From assembly GCA_039832905.1 (NCBI GenBank), contig JBDOLX010000064.1:10792-44575 (forward strand): DNA of 33,784 bases, in the 5' to 3' direction. Numbering within the stretch: the first letter of the stretch is position 1; the number at the start of each line of letters is the position of its first letter. This DNA is from Desulfurobacteriaceae bacterium (GTDB lineage: Bacteria > Aquificota > Aquificia > Desulfurobacteriales > Desulfurobacteriaceae). Positions 14,528-26,219 of the stretch are shown in pieces. The notes beneath the pieces are model-generated. The model had not been told where the DNA came from. It made no database searches and saw only the letters and a program-made list of their open reading frames with translations. The translations under genes were made by a program, and so were the position numbers.

Positions 14528-15001
14528 ATGGAGCAGGCACAGAACCTTCTACTTTGGAAAACGGTAAATACAGTAATTCTAGTGGCTATTCTCTACTACA
14601 TTCTTAGAAAACCTGTATCAAAGTTCATTTACGATGGTATCAATTCTATAGCTAGTAAGTTTGAGAGAGTTAAACAAGAAAAAGAAGAAGCATTAAAGCT
14701 TTTGAAGGAAGCTGAGAAAAAATCTCAAGAAGCCAAAGTGGAAGCAGAGAAGATAATTAAATACTCCCAAGAACTTGCTGAAAAAGAAAAGCAACAAATA
14801 ATAGCTGAAGCGAAAGCTACTGCTGAGAGAATTATAAAAATGGCTGATGAAGAAATTGAAAGGGAAGTATTTAAGGCTAAGGAAGAGCTTAAAAAGTTTG
14901 CGGCTATGAAGGCTATAGAATTGGCAGAACAAAAGCTAAAGGGAACTATAGATCCTGAAACAAATAAGAAACTTATTGAATCTAGCCTTCAAAAGCTTTA
15001 G
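14528..15001 (+). CDS. atpF: ATP synthase F0 subunit b
   Basis: The second b-type subunit (157 residues): a membrane helix (about 10-27) with the FliH-like topology of F0 b, then a long charged coiled coil, and a C-terminal AIELAEQKLKGTIDPETNKKLIESSL segment that contacts delta (given here by its location, about 128-153). It forms the peripheral stalk with b'. ATG 14528 follows AAGGGGG after atpF' by 9 bases, and atpH follows after 11 bases. Confidence 0.92.
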   Translation: MEQAQNLLLWKTVNTVILVAILYYILRKPVSKFIYDGINSIASKFERVKQEKEEALKLLKEAEKKSQEAKVEAEKIIKYSQELAEKEKQQIIAEAKATAERIIKMADEEIEREVFKAKEELKKFAAMKAIELAEQKLKGTIDPETNKKLIESSLQKL

Positions 15002-15012
15002 GAGGGATCAAG

Positions 15013-15546
15013 TTGAGACTGGAAGTAAGAGTAGCAAGAAGATACGCTAAAGCTCTAGTGGATGTTCTTTCAGACGAGAAACTGGAGAAGATCTTAAGCG
15101 AAGTTAAAGTGCTTGATTCAGTTATTGATGAGAAAGCAGTTAGGTACTTTAAAAGTCCTGTAGTTCCTTTGGAAAAGAAGAAAGGGCTTATTGAACAAGT
15201 ACTCCAAAAGATAGAAGCTTCTGAAGAACTAAAAAGAGTTCTTGTGCTTATGGCAGAAAAAGATAGGCTCGGAATTATTAAAGAGTTTGTGTCTGAGTTT
15301 GAGAAGTTTGTAAACTTACGTCTTGGGGTGATTAAGGCTGAAATTGTTAGTGCAGTAGAAATTGACGAAGAGACTTTATCTAAAATAAAGGAGAAGATAG
15401 AGAACCTCTTTGGAAAGAAAGCGGAGATAACTACAAAACTTGATCCCTCCATAATAGGTGGCTTTATCATAAAGGTAGGAGATAAGGTTCTTGATGCATC
15501 AGTTAGAACTCAACTTGAGAACTTAAAGAAGGCAATAGTAGATTAA
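15013..15546 (+). CDS. atpH: ATP synthase F1 subunit delta
   Basis: Delta joins the top of the F1 head to the b/b' stalk. The 177-residue protein has an N-terminal helical bundle with RYAKALVDVL (about 10-19) and the conserved C-terminal signature LDPSIIGGFIIKVGDKVLDASVRTQLENL (about 143-171). The start is TTG at 15013 with AGGAGGGA (15000-15007) upstream. That position is supported by the family start pattern, since no ATG lies near. Confidence 0.94.
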   Translation: MRLEVRVARRYAKALVDVLSDEKLEKILSEVKVLDSVIDEKAVRYFKSPVVPLEKKKGLIEQVLQKIEASEELKRVLVLMAEKDRLGIIKEFVSEFEKFVNLRLGVIKAEIVSAVEIDEETLSKIKEKIENLFGKKAEITTKLDPSIIGGFIIKVGDKVLDASVRTQLENLKKAIVD

Positions 15547-15572
15547 CATAAAAAAATTAGCGAGGTGAAGGG

Positions 15573-17081
15573 ATGCAAGTAAGAGCAGAAGAAATTTCCG
15601 AACTAATAAGAAAACAGATTGAGGAGTTTGAAGCATCCGTTAATCTTGATGAGACAGGTATCGTAATCAAAGTAGGCGATGGTGTAGCAAGAGTTTATGG
15701 TTTAGAGAACGTAGAATATGGAGAAGTAGTAGAGTTTGAAGATGGTACAGAAGGAGTTGCTTTCAACCTCGAAGAAGACAACGTTGGTGTAGTTCTCCTT
15801 GGAAAAGGTAAAGGAATTGTAGAAGGTGGAAAAGCAAAGAGGACAGGTAGAATCTTGGATATGCCTGTAGGTGATGGTCTAATTGGAAGAGTTCTTGATC
15901 CTCTTGGAAAGCCTATTGATGGTAAAGGGGATATTGAATACGTAGAAAGAAGAGCTGTTGAACGTATCGCTCCTGGTATTGTTACAAGAAAACCTGTTCA
16001 CGAACCACTTCAAACGGGTATTAAAGCTATTGACGCTCTTATTCCAATCGGAAGAGGACAGAGAGAGCTTATCATTGGTGATAGACAGACAGGAAAAACA
16101 ACAATTGCTATAGATACTATCCTCAACCAAAAAAGAGAAGGAGTTATCTGTATCTACTGTGCTATTGGACAAAAGCGTTCCACAGTTGCTCAAACAATTC
16201 AGCTCCTAAAAGAACATGGAGCTATGGACTATACAATTGTAATAGCTGCTACAGCTTCTGACCCAGCAGCTCTCCAGTATCTTGCTCCATATTCTGCAGT
16301 TACTGTGGCCGAATACTTTAGAGATACAGGAAGGGCTGCTCTTATTATCTACGACGACCTTTCTAAGCACGCTGTAGCTTACAGAGAAATGTCACTTCTC
16401 TTAAGACGTCCACCAGGAAGAGAAGCTTATCCTGGAGACGTGTTCTACCTACACTCTAGACTTCTTGAAAGAGCTGCTAAGCTTAACGACGAACTCGGTG
16501 CTGGTTCTCTAACAGCTCTTCCAATTATTGAAACAAAAGCTGGGGACATCTCTGCTTACATTCCAACAAACGTTATTTCTATTACTGACGGACAGATCTT
16601 CCTTGAAACAGACCTATTCTACAAAGGTCAAAGACCAGCTATTAACGTAGGTCTTTCCGTTTCAAGGGTCGGTGGTGCAGCCCAGATTAAGGCTATGAAG
16701 CAGGTAGCAGGAAAACTAAGACTTGAGCTTGCTCGTTACAGAGAACTTGAGGCCTTCTCACAGTTTGCTTCTGACTTAGACCCTGCTACAAGGGCTCAAC
16801 TTGAACGTGGTAAGAGACTTATGGAACTTCTAAAGCAACCACCAAACAGTCCAGTTCCTGTTGAAAAGCAAATTGTTGCATTCTTTGCTGCAATCAATGG
16901 ATACCTTGATGATATTCCTGTTGAGGCTGTTACAAAGTTTGAAAAGGAACTTTACTCTTTCATGGATGCTAAGTACTCAAACATTCTAAACGAAATCCTT
17001 GAGAAGAAGCAGCTTGACGACGAGCTTACAAACAAACTCCACTCTGCTATTAAGGAGTTTAAGGCTACATTTACTGCCTAA
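15573..17081 (+). CDS. atpA: ATP synthase F1 subunit alpha
   Basis: The regulatory nucleotide-binding subunit of F1 (three per head). Full length at 502 residues: N-terminal barrel, Walker A GDRQTGKT (169-176), the alpha-specific [36 protein letters not shown] region (by position about 255-290), the Arg finger in the [10 protein letters not shown] segment, and the C-terminal helical domain. Codon use is biased to a small favoured set with C-ending Asn/His/Tyr codons, as expected for high expression. Confidence 0.98.
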   Translation: MQVRAEEISELIRKQIEEFEASVNLDETGIVIKVGDGVARVYGLENVEYGEVVEFEDGTEGVAFNLEEDNVGVVLLGKGKGIVEGGKAKRTGRILDMPVGDGLIGRVLDPLGKPIDGKGDIEYVERRAVERIAPGIVTRKPVHEPLQTGIKAIDALIPIGRGQRELIIGDRQTGKTTIAIDTILNQKREGVICIYCAIGQKRSTVAQTIQLLKEHGAMDYTIVIAATASDPAALQYLAPYSAVTVAEYFRDTGRAALIIYDDLSKHAVAYREMSLLLRRPPGREAYPGDVFYLHSRLLERAAKLNDELGAGSLTALPIIETKAGDISAYIPTNVISITDGQIFLETDLFYKGQRPAINVGLSVSRVGGAAQIKAMKQVAGKLRLELARYRELEAFSQFASDLDPATRAQLERGKRLMELLKQPPNSPVPVEKQIVAFFAAINGYLDDIPVEAVTKFEKELYSFMDAKYSNILNEILEKKQLDDELTNKLHSAIKEFKATFTA

Positions 17082-17096
17082 TTAGTGAGGTAAAAA

Positions 17097-19411
<2,315 letters not shown>

Positions 19412-19421
19412 GGGGTGAATA

Positions 19422-19847
19422 ATGGCTACTGTTAGAGGAATTCCAGCAGAGATGGATTTACTCTTAGCTTCCTCTACTGGGAAGCATATTGAAGCGAAAG
19501 TAAAGGAAATTTACATAGAAACCGATGACGGTGACCTTGGCGTTCTGCCAGGTCACCAACCTGAATTCTATTCTGTAAGCGCTGGCGTTTTAAAGTTTAA
19601 GGATGTTGAAGGAAAAGAAGAAGAAAAAGTTCTTTTCAAAGGTTTTGTTCAAATAGAACCTGAAATTGTAAGAATAGGAGTTGAGGACTTTTTTGATCCC
19701 AATAAACTTGATGTTGAAAGGATAGAAAAGGAAATTTCTGCTATCAAAGAAAAGCTTGAATCTTTATCTCCTGAAGGAGAAAGTATCCGCGGAAAACTGG
19801 AAACTGTAGTAGCTAAACTTGAAAATCTATTAGAGAGGTCCCGCTAA
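19422..19847 (+). CDS. atpC: ATP synthase F1 subunit epsilon
   Basis: Epsilon binds gamma and can inhibit ATP hydrolysis. The 141-residue protein has the N-terminal beta-sandwich with DDGDLGVLPGHQPEFYSV (about 34-51) and a C-terminal two-helix domain rich in Lys/Glu. The start is ATG 19422 after GGGGTG. Its stop codon lies in the loop of the operon terminator hairpin, and its end overlaps the convergent gene by 4 bases. An 11-bp bulged hairpin lies at 19530-19557. Confidence 0.94.
   Translation: MATVRGIPAEMDLLLASSTGKHIEAKVKEIYIETDDGDLGVLPGHQPEFYSVSAGVLKFKDVEGKEEEKVLFKGFVQIEPEIVRIGVEDFFDPNKLDVERIEKEISAIKEKLESLSPEGESIRGKLETVVAKLENLLERSR
19530..19557 (+). promoter_or_regulatory. Coding-region hairpin in atpC
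   Basis: GGTGACC (19530-19536) pairs with GGTCACC (19551-19557), and after one bulged T, TGGC (19538-19541) pairs with GCCA (19547-19550), leaving loop GTTCT. It lies in the conserved GDLGVLPGH-coding region, so protein constraint contributes. It has the same architecture (single bulged T) as the atpG hairpin. Confidence 0.25.
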
Positions 19848-19861
19848 GGGCCTCTTTTTTT
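19834..19861 (+). terminator. Rho-independent terminator of the ATP synthase operon
   Basis: AGAGG-(T)-CCC (19834-19842) pairs with GGG-CCTCT (19848-19855), loop GCTAA containing the atpC stop codon, followed by a T-run to 19861. On the minus strand no T-run follows the stem, so it acts for the atp transcript only. Confidence 0.8.
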
Positions 19862-20152
19862 CATTGCTCTTAGACCTACTATTCCTACTATCATTCCAAC
19901 CAGTAAAGTTCCAACAACTACATATAGTGTTTTTGTAGTTCTTTCAGAGAGTCCATTATCAAGTTTAGGGATTTGTTCTTTTGTTAACTTTGGACGAACT
20001 TCGATTATTTTTCCTGATTCCATTCTTATTTTTATAACTTCAACTTCTTTACCATTTTTATCGATCCAAGCTTCTGTAGGTTTGTCTTTTGAAAAAGAAA
20101 AATGCGTAAAGCTTAAGAATATTAGAATAAAGACAGCCAAAAATCTTTTCAT
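19844..20152 (-). CDS. Small exported membrane protein of unknown function
   Basis: I do not recognise a family. The 102-residue protein has a clear signal peptide (residues 1-21, cleavage after FSFS likely), a short polar domain with strands (EAWIDKNGKEVEVIKIRM, GKIIEVRPKL), and a C-terminal transmembrane helix (about 75-95) ending in KKRGP. It would be a periplasmic domain tethered to the inner membrane. ATG 20152 has GGAGG at good spacing. It is a single gene between two convergent/divergent neighbours: its 3' end overlaps atpC, and its upstream region backs on the rplM promoter. Confidence 0.7.
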   Translation of the reverse strand: MKRFLAVFILIFLSFTHFSFSKDKPTEAWIDKNGKEVEVIKIRMESGKIIEVRPKLTKEQIPKLDNGLSERTTKTLYVVVGTLLVGMIVGIVGLRAMKKRGP

Positions 20153-20203
20153 TTTTCCTCCTTAAAAGCTTATTTTCATTTTAACAATTTATAGTTCACT
20201 TTC

Positions 20204-20232
20204 TTGACAATTTCCTTTTACTTTAGTAAATT
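20204..20232 (+). promoter_or_regulatory. Promoter of the rplM-rpsI operon
   Basis: TTGACA (20204-20209), 17-base spacer, TAAATT (20227-20232). The expected start is near 20239, giving a leader of about 56 bases that contains the hairpin at 20255-20274 and GGAGG at 20283-20287. Confidence 0.7.
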
Positions 20233-20254
20233 TCCGTTCACCCGCTACATTTTC

Positions 20255-20274
20255 GGCGTTTTCCCAAAAACGCC
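20255..20274 (+). promoter_or_regulatory. rplM leader hairpin, candidate ribosomal-protein operator
   Basis: GGCGTTTT (20255-20262) and AAAACGCC (20267-20274) form a perfect 8-bp stem with loop CCCA in the 5' leader of rplM, 8 bases before the Shine-Dalgarno. It is not followed by a T-run, so it is not a terminator. L13 operons of other bacteria are regulated through leader RNA structure. Whether this is the same mechanism here is inference. Confidence 0.5.
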
Positions 20275-20294
20275 AAATTATTGGAGGAATACTG

Positions 20295-20723
20295 ATGAAG
20301 ACCTTTATGTTGAGAAAGGAAGACGTTCAGAGGGACTGGTACGTTGTAGATGCTACTGGCAAAACTCTTGGTAGACTTGCAAGTGAGATAGCAAAAATCT
20401 TAATGGGTAAGCACAAGCCAACTTACACTCCTCACGTTGACAACGGAGATTTTGTTGTAGTTGTAAACGCTGAAAAGATCTTTGTAACAGGTAAAAAGCT
20501 TGAAAAGAAGATCTACTACAAGCACACAGGATACATGGGACACCTTAAAGAGACAACTTTAAAAGAGATGCTTCAGAAGAAGCCTGAAGAAGTTATCAGA
20601 CTTGCTGTTAGAGGAATGCTTCCTAAGAACAAATTAAGAAAAAGAAGAATGAAAAGACTTAAAGTTTACGCAGGACCAAACCATCCACACACTGCACAAA
20701 ATCCTAAACCTATCGAGCTTTAA
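20295..20723 (+). CDS. rplM: 50S ribosomal protein L13
   Basis: A large-subunit ribosomal protein of 142 residues with the normal L13 length. Conserved stretches include [20 protein letters not shown] (about 16-35), the HTGYMGHLK segment, the [21 protein letters not shown] core (near 110-130), and the PHTAQNPK end. ATG 20295 has GGAGG 7 bases upstream. It is the first gene of the classical rplM-rpsI pair, with rpsI 11 bases downstream. Confidence 0.98.
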   Translation: MKTFMLRKEDVQRDWYVVDATGKTLGRLASEIAKILMGKHKPTYTPHVDNGDFVVVVNAEKIFVTGKKLEKKIYYKHTGYMGHLKETTLKEMLQKKPEEVIRLAVRGMLPKNKLRKRRMKRLKVYAGPNHPHTAQNPKPIEL

Positions 20724-20734
20724 CGGAGGAGTAA

Positions 20735-21148
20735 ATGGCTGAAGAAATTAGATATTATGGAACAGGAAAAAGAAAAACAGCTATTGCAAGGGTATGGCTT
20801 ATTCCTAACGGAGAAGGAAAGGTAATTATCAGGCTCTCTAAGAATAAAGAGGTTGATGCTGCTACATATTTTGGGAGACTTGCACTTTTAAAGATAATGG
20901 AACAACCTTTTGAAGTAACAGGAACAACTGGAAGATTTAACGTTCTTTGCACTGTAAAGGGTGGTGGAAAGTCTGCTCAAGCTGACGCTATTAAGTATGG
21001 AATTGCAAAGGCCCTTCTTGCCTTCAATCCTGAGTTAAGACAAACTCTCAAGAAAGCAGGTTTCCTCACAAGAGATGCAAGAATCAAGGAAAGAAAGAAG
21101 TACGGTCAGAGAGGAGCTCGTGCAAGGTACCAGTGGTCCAAGCGTTAA
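20735..21148 (+). CDS. rpsI: 30S ribosomal protein S9
   Basis: A small-subunit protein of 137 residues with the S9 signatures [16 protein letters not shown] (about 7-22), the [21 protein letters not shown] core, and the C-terminal tail ARYQWSKR that reaches the P-site tRNA. ATG 20735 follows CGGAGG. The 3' end overlaps the argC start. Confidence 0.98.
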   Translation: MAEEIRYYGTGKRKTAIARVWLIPNGEGKVIIRLSKNKEVDAATYFGRLALLKIMEQPFEVTGTTGRFNVLCTVKGGGKSAQADAIKYGIAKALLAFNPELRQTLKKAGFLTRDARIKERKKYGQRGARARYQWSKR

Positions 21149-22169
21149 GATATCTATTATCGGTGCTTCTGGATATACAGGGGCGGAACTTCTCCGCCTC
21201 TTATCATTTCATCCAAAAGTGGAAGTTGTTTGTGTAACATCAAGGCAGTTTAAAGGTTCTAAGGTTGGTGAAGTTTTCCCTCACTTCTTGCAAAGTCCTT
21301 ATGAAAACTTAACTTTTGAAGAATTAAACTGTGAAAAAATATCTAAGATTAGTGATGTAGTTTTCTGCTGTCTCCCCCATAAAGCTTCTTTTTCAGTTGT
21401 AAAGGAACTTTACGAACTTAATCCAGATTTAAAGATTATTGACTTTAGTGCCGATTTTCGCTTTAAGACACCTGAAAAATATGAAAAGGTTTACGGAGTA
21501 GTTCATACTGCTAAAGAGCTTTTTAAGAAAGCGACCTATGGACTTCCAGAGATAAATAGAGAGGAAATAAAAAAGAAAAACATAATAGCTAATCCTGGTT
21601 GTTATCCAACGAGCATAATTTTGGGACTCTATCCTGCTAAGGAAAAGGGACTAATAGATACCTCCTTTCCTGTAATTGCTGACAGTAAATCAGGAGTTAC
21701 AGGAGCAGGAAGGAAAGCAACTCTTTCGTTTACTTATTGTGAGGTGAATGAGTCGTTCAAAGCTTACGGAGTAGAAGGACATAGACACGCTCCTGAAATA
21801 GCCGAAAAGTTGGATTTAGGTCTTTTAAGGTTTACTCCTCATTTGGTTCCAATGAACAGAGGAATTCTTTCAACAATTTACTTTAAAACTAAAGCTTCAA
21901 AAGAGGAACTTCAGAAAGTTTATGAAGAATTTTACAAAGATGAATACTTTGTTAGGGTAAGGAATACTCCACCAAAAACTTCTGATGTTGCTGGTACGAA
22001 CTTTTGCGATATTTATGTAACGAAAGATGAGGAAAACGGACTTGGCGTTGTGGTTTCTGTTATTGACAATATAGGGAAGGGGGCTTCTGGTCAGGCTGTC
22101 CAAAACATGAACATAGTTTGCAGTTTCCCAGAAACTACCGGTCTTGAGATTTTTTCAAACTGGATATAG
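21120..22169 (+). CDS. argC: N-acetyl-gamma-glutamyl-phosphate reductase ArgC
   Basis: ArgC catalyses the NADPH-dependent third step of arginine synthesis. The product has the Rossmann start [18 protein letters not shown], the catalytic cysteine C161 in NPGCYPTS (numbered from GTG 21120), [10 protein letters not shown], and the HRHAPEI motif. The frame is open back to ATG 21075, but that lies deep inside rpsI and adds a 15-residue basic tail foreign to the family. GTG 21120, with GGAG at 21112-21115, gives 349 residues, the usual length, and overlaps rpsI by 29 bases. The joining of arginine synthesis to a ribosomal-protein operon is unusual but tight. Confidence 0.93.
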   Translation: MQGTSGPSVKISIIGASGYTGAELLRLLSFHPKVEVVCVTSRQFKGSKVGEVFPHFLQSPYENLTFEELNCEKISKISDVVFCCLPHKASFSVVKELYELNPDLKIIDFSADFRFKTPEKYEKVYGVVHTAKELFKKATYGLPEINREEIKKKNIIANPGCYPTSIILGLYPAKEKGLIDTSFPVIADSKSGVTGAGRKATLSFTYCEVNESFKAYGVEGHRHAPEIAEKLDLGLLRFTPHLVPMNRGILSTIYFKTKASKEELQKVYEEFYKDEYFVRVRNTPPKTSDVAGTNFCDIYVTKDEENGLGVVVSVIDNIGKGASGQAVQNMNIVCSFPETTGLEIFSNWI

Positions 22170-22183
22170 TTTTTTCTTTAAGG

Positions 22184-24997
22184 ATGAAGGATAAAATAGT
22201 CATTAAAGGTGCACGTCAACATAACTTAAAGAATATTAATCTTGAAATTCCAAAAAATAAACTAGTGGTTATTACTGGAGTTTCCGGTTCCGGAAAATCA
22301 TCACTTGCCTTTGACACCCTTTATGCTGAAGGACAAAGACGATACGTTGAAAGTCTTTCGGCTTACGCAAGGCAGTTTCTAGAACTTATGGAAAAGCCAG
22401 ATGTAGACATAATAGAAGGTCTCTCTCCTGCAATTTCCATTGAACAAAAAACGGTATCTAAGAATCCCCGTTCAACGGTAGGAACAACTACAGAAATTCA
22501 CGACTACTTAAGAGTTCTCTTTGCAAGGGTTGGAACTCCTTACTGTCCAAAGTGTAACATTCCGATAGAACCTCAAACTGTACAAAGTATAGTTGACAGA
22601 ATATTAAAACTCGAAGGAAAAAGAATAGTTCTTATTTCCCCTGTTGTTAGAGAGAGAAAAGGTGAGCACAGGGAACTTATAGAAAGGCTTTTTAAACAAG
22701 GCTTTAGAAGGCTAAGAATTGATGGTAAAGAGTACAGAATAGAAGAAGCTTTGGAACTTTCTTTAGAGAAGAAGGTAAAGCATACAATAGAAGTCATTGT
22801 TGATAGACTAAAGGTAAGCCAAAAGGACAAAACACGAATTGCCGATTCTGTGGAGATAGCTGTTAGACTTTCTGACGGTCTTATAACGGTTCTTGACTAC
22901 GATACGAAAAGAGAAGAAACCTATTCAACAAAGGGGGCTTGTCCTATTTGCGGTTTTAGTTTCAAGGAAATTTCCCCAAGACTTTTTTCTTTTAACAGTC
23001 CCCTTGGAGCGTGTTCTTCCTGTGGAGGGCTTGGGTTTAGGATGAAAGTTGACGAGAACCTTCTTATTGATTGGGATAGACCTATTTTAGAAGCGATAGA
23101 ACTTACAGAAAAAGCAAAGTTTGAGTATCTTAAAGATTTGCTTTTAACAGGTTGTGAAGTTTTGGGGATATCTCCTTACGCTAAATTTTCTGAACTTTCT
23201 AAGAAAGAAAGAGATTTTCTTCTTTTCAGTGAAAAAACAAATATGCGAGTTTTTAACACCGTTCCATATTCTCGTGGAAACTATAGGCCTTACTACTTTG
23301 AGGGGATTGTAAGACATCTTGAAAGACGTTATATGGAGTCTGAATCTGATTACGTAAAAGAACTTATAGAACCGTATCTTGTAGAAGCTGAATGTGAAAC
23401 TTGTAAAGGAAAGAGGTTAAACCAAGAAGCACTTTCGGTAAAAATAAAAGGTTTTAATATTGCTGACCTTGAATCTATGACGATAAGGAAACTTTACGAA
23501 TTTTTTGAGTCTTTAAAGTTTTCTGGTCAAAAGAAAATAATCGCAGAAAGGCTTATCAAGGAAATTAAGAATAGACTTAAATTCTTGCTTGATGTTGGAC
23601 TTGACTACTTAACCTTAGATAGAAGAGCGTCTACTTTATCTGGAGGAGAATCTCAAAGAATAAGGCTTGCTACTCAAGTTGGGTCGAGGCTTACGGGAGT
23701 TCTATACGTTCTTGATGAACCGAGTATTGGACTTCACCAAAGGGATAATAGAAGGCTGATAGAAACTTTAAAGTCTTTAAGGGATCTTGGAAATACGGTT
23801 ATCGTTGTTGAACATGATATTGAGACTATAGAAAGTGCAGATTTTGTTGTTGATATGGGACCGGGAGCAGGAGTTCACGGTGGGGAGGTTGTAGCTACCG
23901 GAACGCCAGAAGAAATAAAGAAAAACGAAAAATCTCTAACTGGAAAATACTTGTCAGGTGAATTTAAAATAGAATTTTCGCCAAATAGGAGAAAGCCTTC
24001 TGATAAATGGTTAAGGATAGTAGGTGCAAGAGAGCATAACTTAAAAAACATCACTGTAGAAATACCTTTGGGACTTTTTGTCTGTATTACTGGTGTTTCT
24101 GGTTCAGGAAAGTCCACTCTTATAAACGAGATACTTTATAAAGCTTTAGCAAGGGAACTTTACAAAAGTAAAGTAATCCCTGGAGCTTATGACAAAATAG
24201 AGGGATTGGAGTTTATTGACAAGGTTGTAAGAGTGGACCAATCACCTATCGGTAGAACTCCACGTTCTAATCCTGCAACCTACGTAGATGTTTTTACCCA
24301 TATTAGAGAACTCTTTGCTGCAACGCCAGAAGCAAGGGCTCGCGGTTATAAAAAGGGAAGATTTTCTTTTAATGTTCCCGGTGGAAGATGTGAAGCTTGT
24401 AAAGGGGATGGAGTTATAAAGGTTGAAATGCACTTTTTACCTGATGTCTACGTTGTTTGTGATGAATGTGGAGGAAAGAGGTATAACAGGGAGACTTTAG
24501 AAATCACTTATAAAGGAAAGAACATTTACGAAGTTCTTGAAATGACCGTTGAAGAGGCAATGGAGTTCTTTAGAAATCACCAAAGGATATTCCAGAAACT
24601 TAAAACTCTTTACGATGTGGGTCTTGGTTATATAAAACTAGGGCAGCCTGCAACTACCCTTTCTGGAGGTGAAGCCCAAAGGGTAAAACTTGCAAAGGAA
24701 CTTTCAAAGAAAGGGACTGGAAAGACTGTTTACATTTTGGATGAACCAACAACGGGACTTCACATTCACGATGTTAAGAAACTAATTAACGTTCTTCAAA
24801 AACTTGTAGATAAAGGAAATACCGTAATAGTTATTGAGCATAATCTTGACTTTATAAAGTGTGCCGACTGGATAATCGACCTTGGACCGGAAGGGGGAGA
24901 TAGAGGAGGAGAGGTTGTTGCCGTAGGAACTCCAGAAGAAGTAGCAAAAACCGACACTTGGACTGGAAAGTTCCTAAGGGAAGTTCTAAAAAGCTAG
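22184..24997 (+). CDS. uvrA: Excinuclease ABC subunit A
   Basis: UvrA is the damage-sensing ABC ATPase dimer of nucleotide excision repair. The 937 residues are full length: two Walker A motifs ([20 protein letters not shown] near 34, [10 protein letters not shown] near 640), two ABC signatures ([18 protein letters not shown]), and the zinc modules (CPKC near 122, CPIC/CSSC near 250-280, CEAC-CDEC near 740-765). The start is not strongly marked: AAGG abuts ATG 22184. It follows argC by 14 bases and its 3' end overlaps the convergent spoVG-like gene by 12. Confidence 0.98.
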   Translation: MKDKIVIKGARQHNLKNINLEIPKNKLVVITGVSGSGKSSLAFDTLYAEGQRRYVESLSAYARQFLELMEKPDVDIIEGLSPAISIEQKTVSKNPRSTVGTTTEIHDYLRVLFARVGTPYCPKCNIPIEPQTVQSIVDRILKLEGKRIVLISPVVRERKGEHRELIERLFKQGFRRLRIDGKEYRIEEALELSLEKKVKHTIEVIVDRLKVSQKDKTRIADSVEIAVRLSDGLITVLDYDTKREETYSTKGACPICGFSFKEISPRLFSFNSPLGACSSCGGLGFRMKVDENLLIDWDRPILEAIELTEKAKFEYLKDLLLTGCEVLGISPYAKFSELSKKERDFLLFSEKTNMRVFNTVPYSRGNYRPYYFEGIVRHLERRYMESESDYVKELIEPYLVEAECETCKGKRLNQEALSVKIKGFNIADLESMTIRKLYEFFESLKFSGQKKIIAERLIKEIKNRLKFLLDVGLDYLTLDRRASTLSGGESQRIRLATQVGSRLTGVLYVLDEPSIGLHQRDNRRLIETLKSLRDLGNTVIVVEHDIETIESADFVVDMGPGAGVHGGEVVATGTPEEIKKNEKSLTGKYLSGEFKIEFSPNRRKPSDKWLRIVGAREHNLKNITVEIPLGLFVCITGVSGSGKSTLINEILYKALARELYKSKVIPGAYDKIEGLEFIDKVVRVDQSPIGRTPRSNPATYVDVFTHIRELFAATPEARARGYKKGRFSFNVPGGRCEACKGDGVIKVEMHFLPDVYVVCDECGGKRYNRETLEITYKGKNIYEVLEMTVEEAMEFFRNHQRIFQKLKTLYDVGLGYIKLGQPATTLSGGEAQRVKLAKELSKKGTGKTVYILDEPTTGLHIHDVKKLINVLQKLVDKGNTVIVIEHNLDFIKCADWIIDLGPEGGDRGGEVVAVGTPEEVAKTDTWTGKFLREVLKS

Positions 24998-25309
24998 GTT
25001 GTACTTTTCCATAACCTTTTTATACTCATCAAGGATTTTTCTTCTTATGTGAAGGTAAAGATCTTTGTTCAGTGGATTAACTATTGGAATGTATTCTCCG
25101 TTTTTTGTTTTCTTAGAAGGCATCTGAATAAAATAACCGTTGTTTGAGTAAACAATCTTGATATCCTTTATTTCCAAAATGTCGTTTATTTTAATAGAAG
25201 CTACAGCTTTTATGTTTCCTCCAATTCCTGTTGTGTCAAAAGGGTATATCTTTACTTCTGTAACTTCTAAGTTCATAACAGGTAATCTTTCAAGTGCCTT
25301 CCTGTCCAT
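24986..25309 (-). CDS. spoVG: SpoVG family RNA/DNA-binding regulator
   Basis: SpoVG proteins are small nucleic-acid-binding regulators, widespread outside spore formers. This 107-residue protein has an 11-residue N-terminal extension and then the SpoVG core: [34 protein letters not shown], and the hallmark [20 protein letters not shown]. The C-terminal helix [15 protein letters not shown] is also typical. ATG 25309 has AGAAGGA at good spacing. It lies 14 bases after the DUF104-like gene and is presumably its operon partner. Confidence 0.92.
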   Translation of the reverse strand: MDRKALERLPVMNLEVTEVKIYPFDTTGIGGNIKAVASIKINDILEIKDIKIVYSNNGYFIQMPSKKTKNGEYIPIVNPLNKDLYLHIRRKILDEYKKVMEKYNLAF

Positions 25310-25323
25310 CTTTTTCCTTCTAG

Positions 25324-25758
25324 CTACTTTATAGAAATTCCGTTATCTATAGTTTGGTAAACTGGATTTCCTTTCTCCTTCCACCTTTGGAGTCTTCTTT
25401 GAGAAATTACCTGTATTGGAAGGTAAACTCCACTTGATTCGTAGATCTTTAAGGCAGTTTCCATAATAGTTTTTAGAGATTCAAATTCATTCTCAACAAG
25501 GACAAAAACCTCTATTCCCTCTTCATTTTGGGTAACTTTAATATCGTTAAAGATAACTTTTTTAGATATCTCTTTAGAAAAGTTTAAAAGAGCTTCTTTT
25601 TTTCTCTTCTCTAAGTTTAGCTTGTTCCACCAAGATGGTTTTTGTATCTTGACGTTTTTTTCTACATAGACCACAATGCCTTCAGTTCCTTCAGGAACTT
25701 CTAAGTCTTCTAAGGGGATGAAAACACCGTTCTTGAAAACGACTTTGACTGCTTTCAT
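25324..25758 (-). CDS. Two-part protein: DUF104/AF2212-like N-terminus with an uncharacterised C-terminal domain
   Basis: The first 35 residues (KAVKVVFKNGVFIPLEDLEV, PEGTEGIVVYVE) resemble the short AF2212/DUF104 antitoxin-like family (typically: KVxxVxENGVxKPLExxxLPEGTxV). A linker with PSWWNKL follows, then about 80 residues with an EVFVLVENEF strand and ETALKIYESSGVYLPIQVIS, vaguely like the C-terminal half of small nucleotidyltransferases but without the GSxxxG...DxD site. ATG 25758 is chosen over 25776 because AGGGGATAGG precedes it. No toxin gene is adjacent; the downstream partner is spoVG. The function is unknown. Confidence 0.65.
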   Translation of the reverse strand: MKAVKVVFKNGVFIPLEDLEVPEGTEGIVVYVEKNVKIQKPSWWNKLNLEKRKKEALLNFSKEISKKVIFNDIKVTQNEEGIEVFVLVENEFESLKTIMETALKIYESSGVYLPIQVISQRRLQRWKEKGNPVYQTIDNGISIK

Positions 25759-25773
25759 CCTATCCCCTAATTT
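25745..25773 (+). promoter_or_regulatory. Possible promoter for cdd and the downstream response regulator
   Basis: TTGACT (25745-25750), 17-base spacer, TAATTT (25768-25773). The -35 is good and the -10 poor. The only non-coding gap between the divergent genes is 58 bases, so a promoter for each direction must lie in or near it. I could not identify a convincing minus-strand one. Confidence 0.35.
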
Positions 25774-25816
25774 CATTATGAAAGTTACGTTAAAAATTTA
25801 TTTCGAAGGAGTAGTT

Positions 25817-26191
25817 ATGGAAGTGGAAGAGCTACTAAAACTGGCAAGAAAGGTTATAGAGAATTCTTATTCTCCCTATTCTAACTTCCGAGTTTCTGCT
25901 GTATTAATAGGAAGCAAGGGAGTATATAAAGGAGTGAACGTAGAGAATGTTTCTTACGGTCTAACCATTTGTGCTGAAAGAGTTGCTATCTTTAAAGCAA
26001 TCTCTGAAGGTGAAAGAAATTTTTCAGAAATCTTTATTTACTCTCCCGATGGAATGCCTTACCCGTGTGGGGCATGTAGACAGGTGATGAGGGAGTTTTG
26101 TTCCGATGATTTTAGGGTTATGGTCAGTAACGGTTCCGATGTAAAAGAGTTTACTCTTAAGGAGCTATTACCGTTCAGCTTTAAGTTATAA
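25817..26191 (+). CDS. cdd: Cytidine deaminase
   Basis: Cdd deaminates cytidine and deoxycytidine for pyrimidine salvage. From ATG 25817 the protein is 124 residues, typical of the small tetrameric type: SYSPYSNFRVSAVL (about 17-30), the C52-A-E54 catalytic motif with zinc cysteine, and P83-C84-G-A-C87 with the other two zinc ligands. The open frame extends back to 25676 but that part overlaps the opposite gene. AAGGA at 25806-25810 supports the start chosen. The next gene is 28 bases downstream. Confidence 0.95.
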   Translation: MEVEELLKLARKVIENSYSPYSNFRVSAVLIGSKGVYKGVNVENVSYGLTICAERVAIFKAISEGERNFSEIFIYSPDGMPYPCGACRQVMREFCSDDFRVMVSNGSDVKEFTLKELLPFSFKL

Positions 26192-26219
26192 TAACTTACA
26201 ACCTTGAAGGGGTGGCTAG

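Noticed and set aside
14982-15470. 162-residue minus-strand open frame opposite atpH
   Set aside because: Ser/Phe-rich shadow of the Lys/Glu-rich coding strand; atpH on the plus strand is certain and no ribosome site fits.
21075-21119. N-terminal extension of ArgC from ATG 21075
   Set aside because: Lies inside rpsI and encodes a basic tail not found in ArgC; GTG 21120 gives the family length.
25676-25816. N-terminal extension of cytidine deaminase
   Set aside because: Overlaps the opposite DUF104-like gene and lacks a ribosome site; ATG 25817 has AAGGA and gives the usual length.
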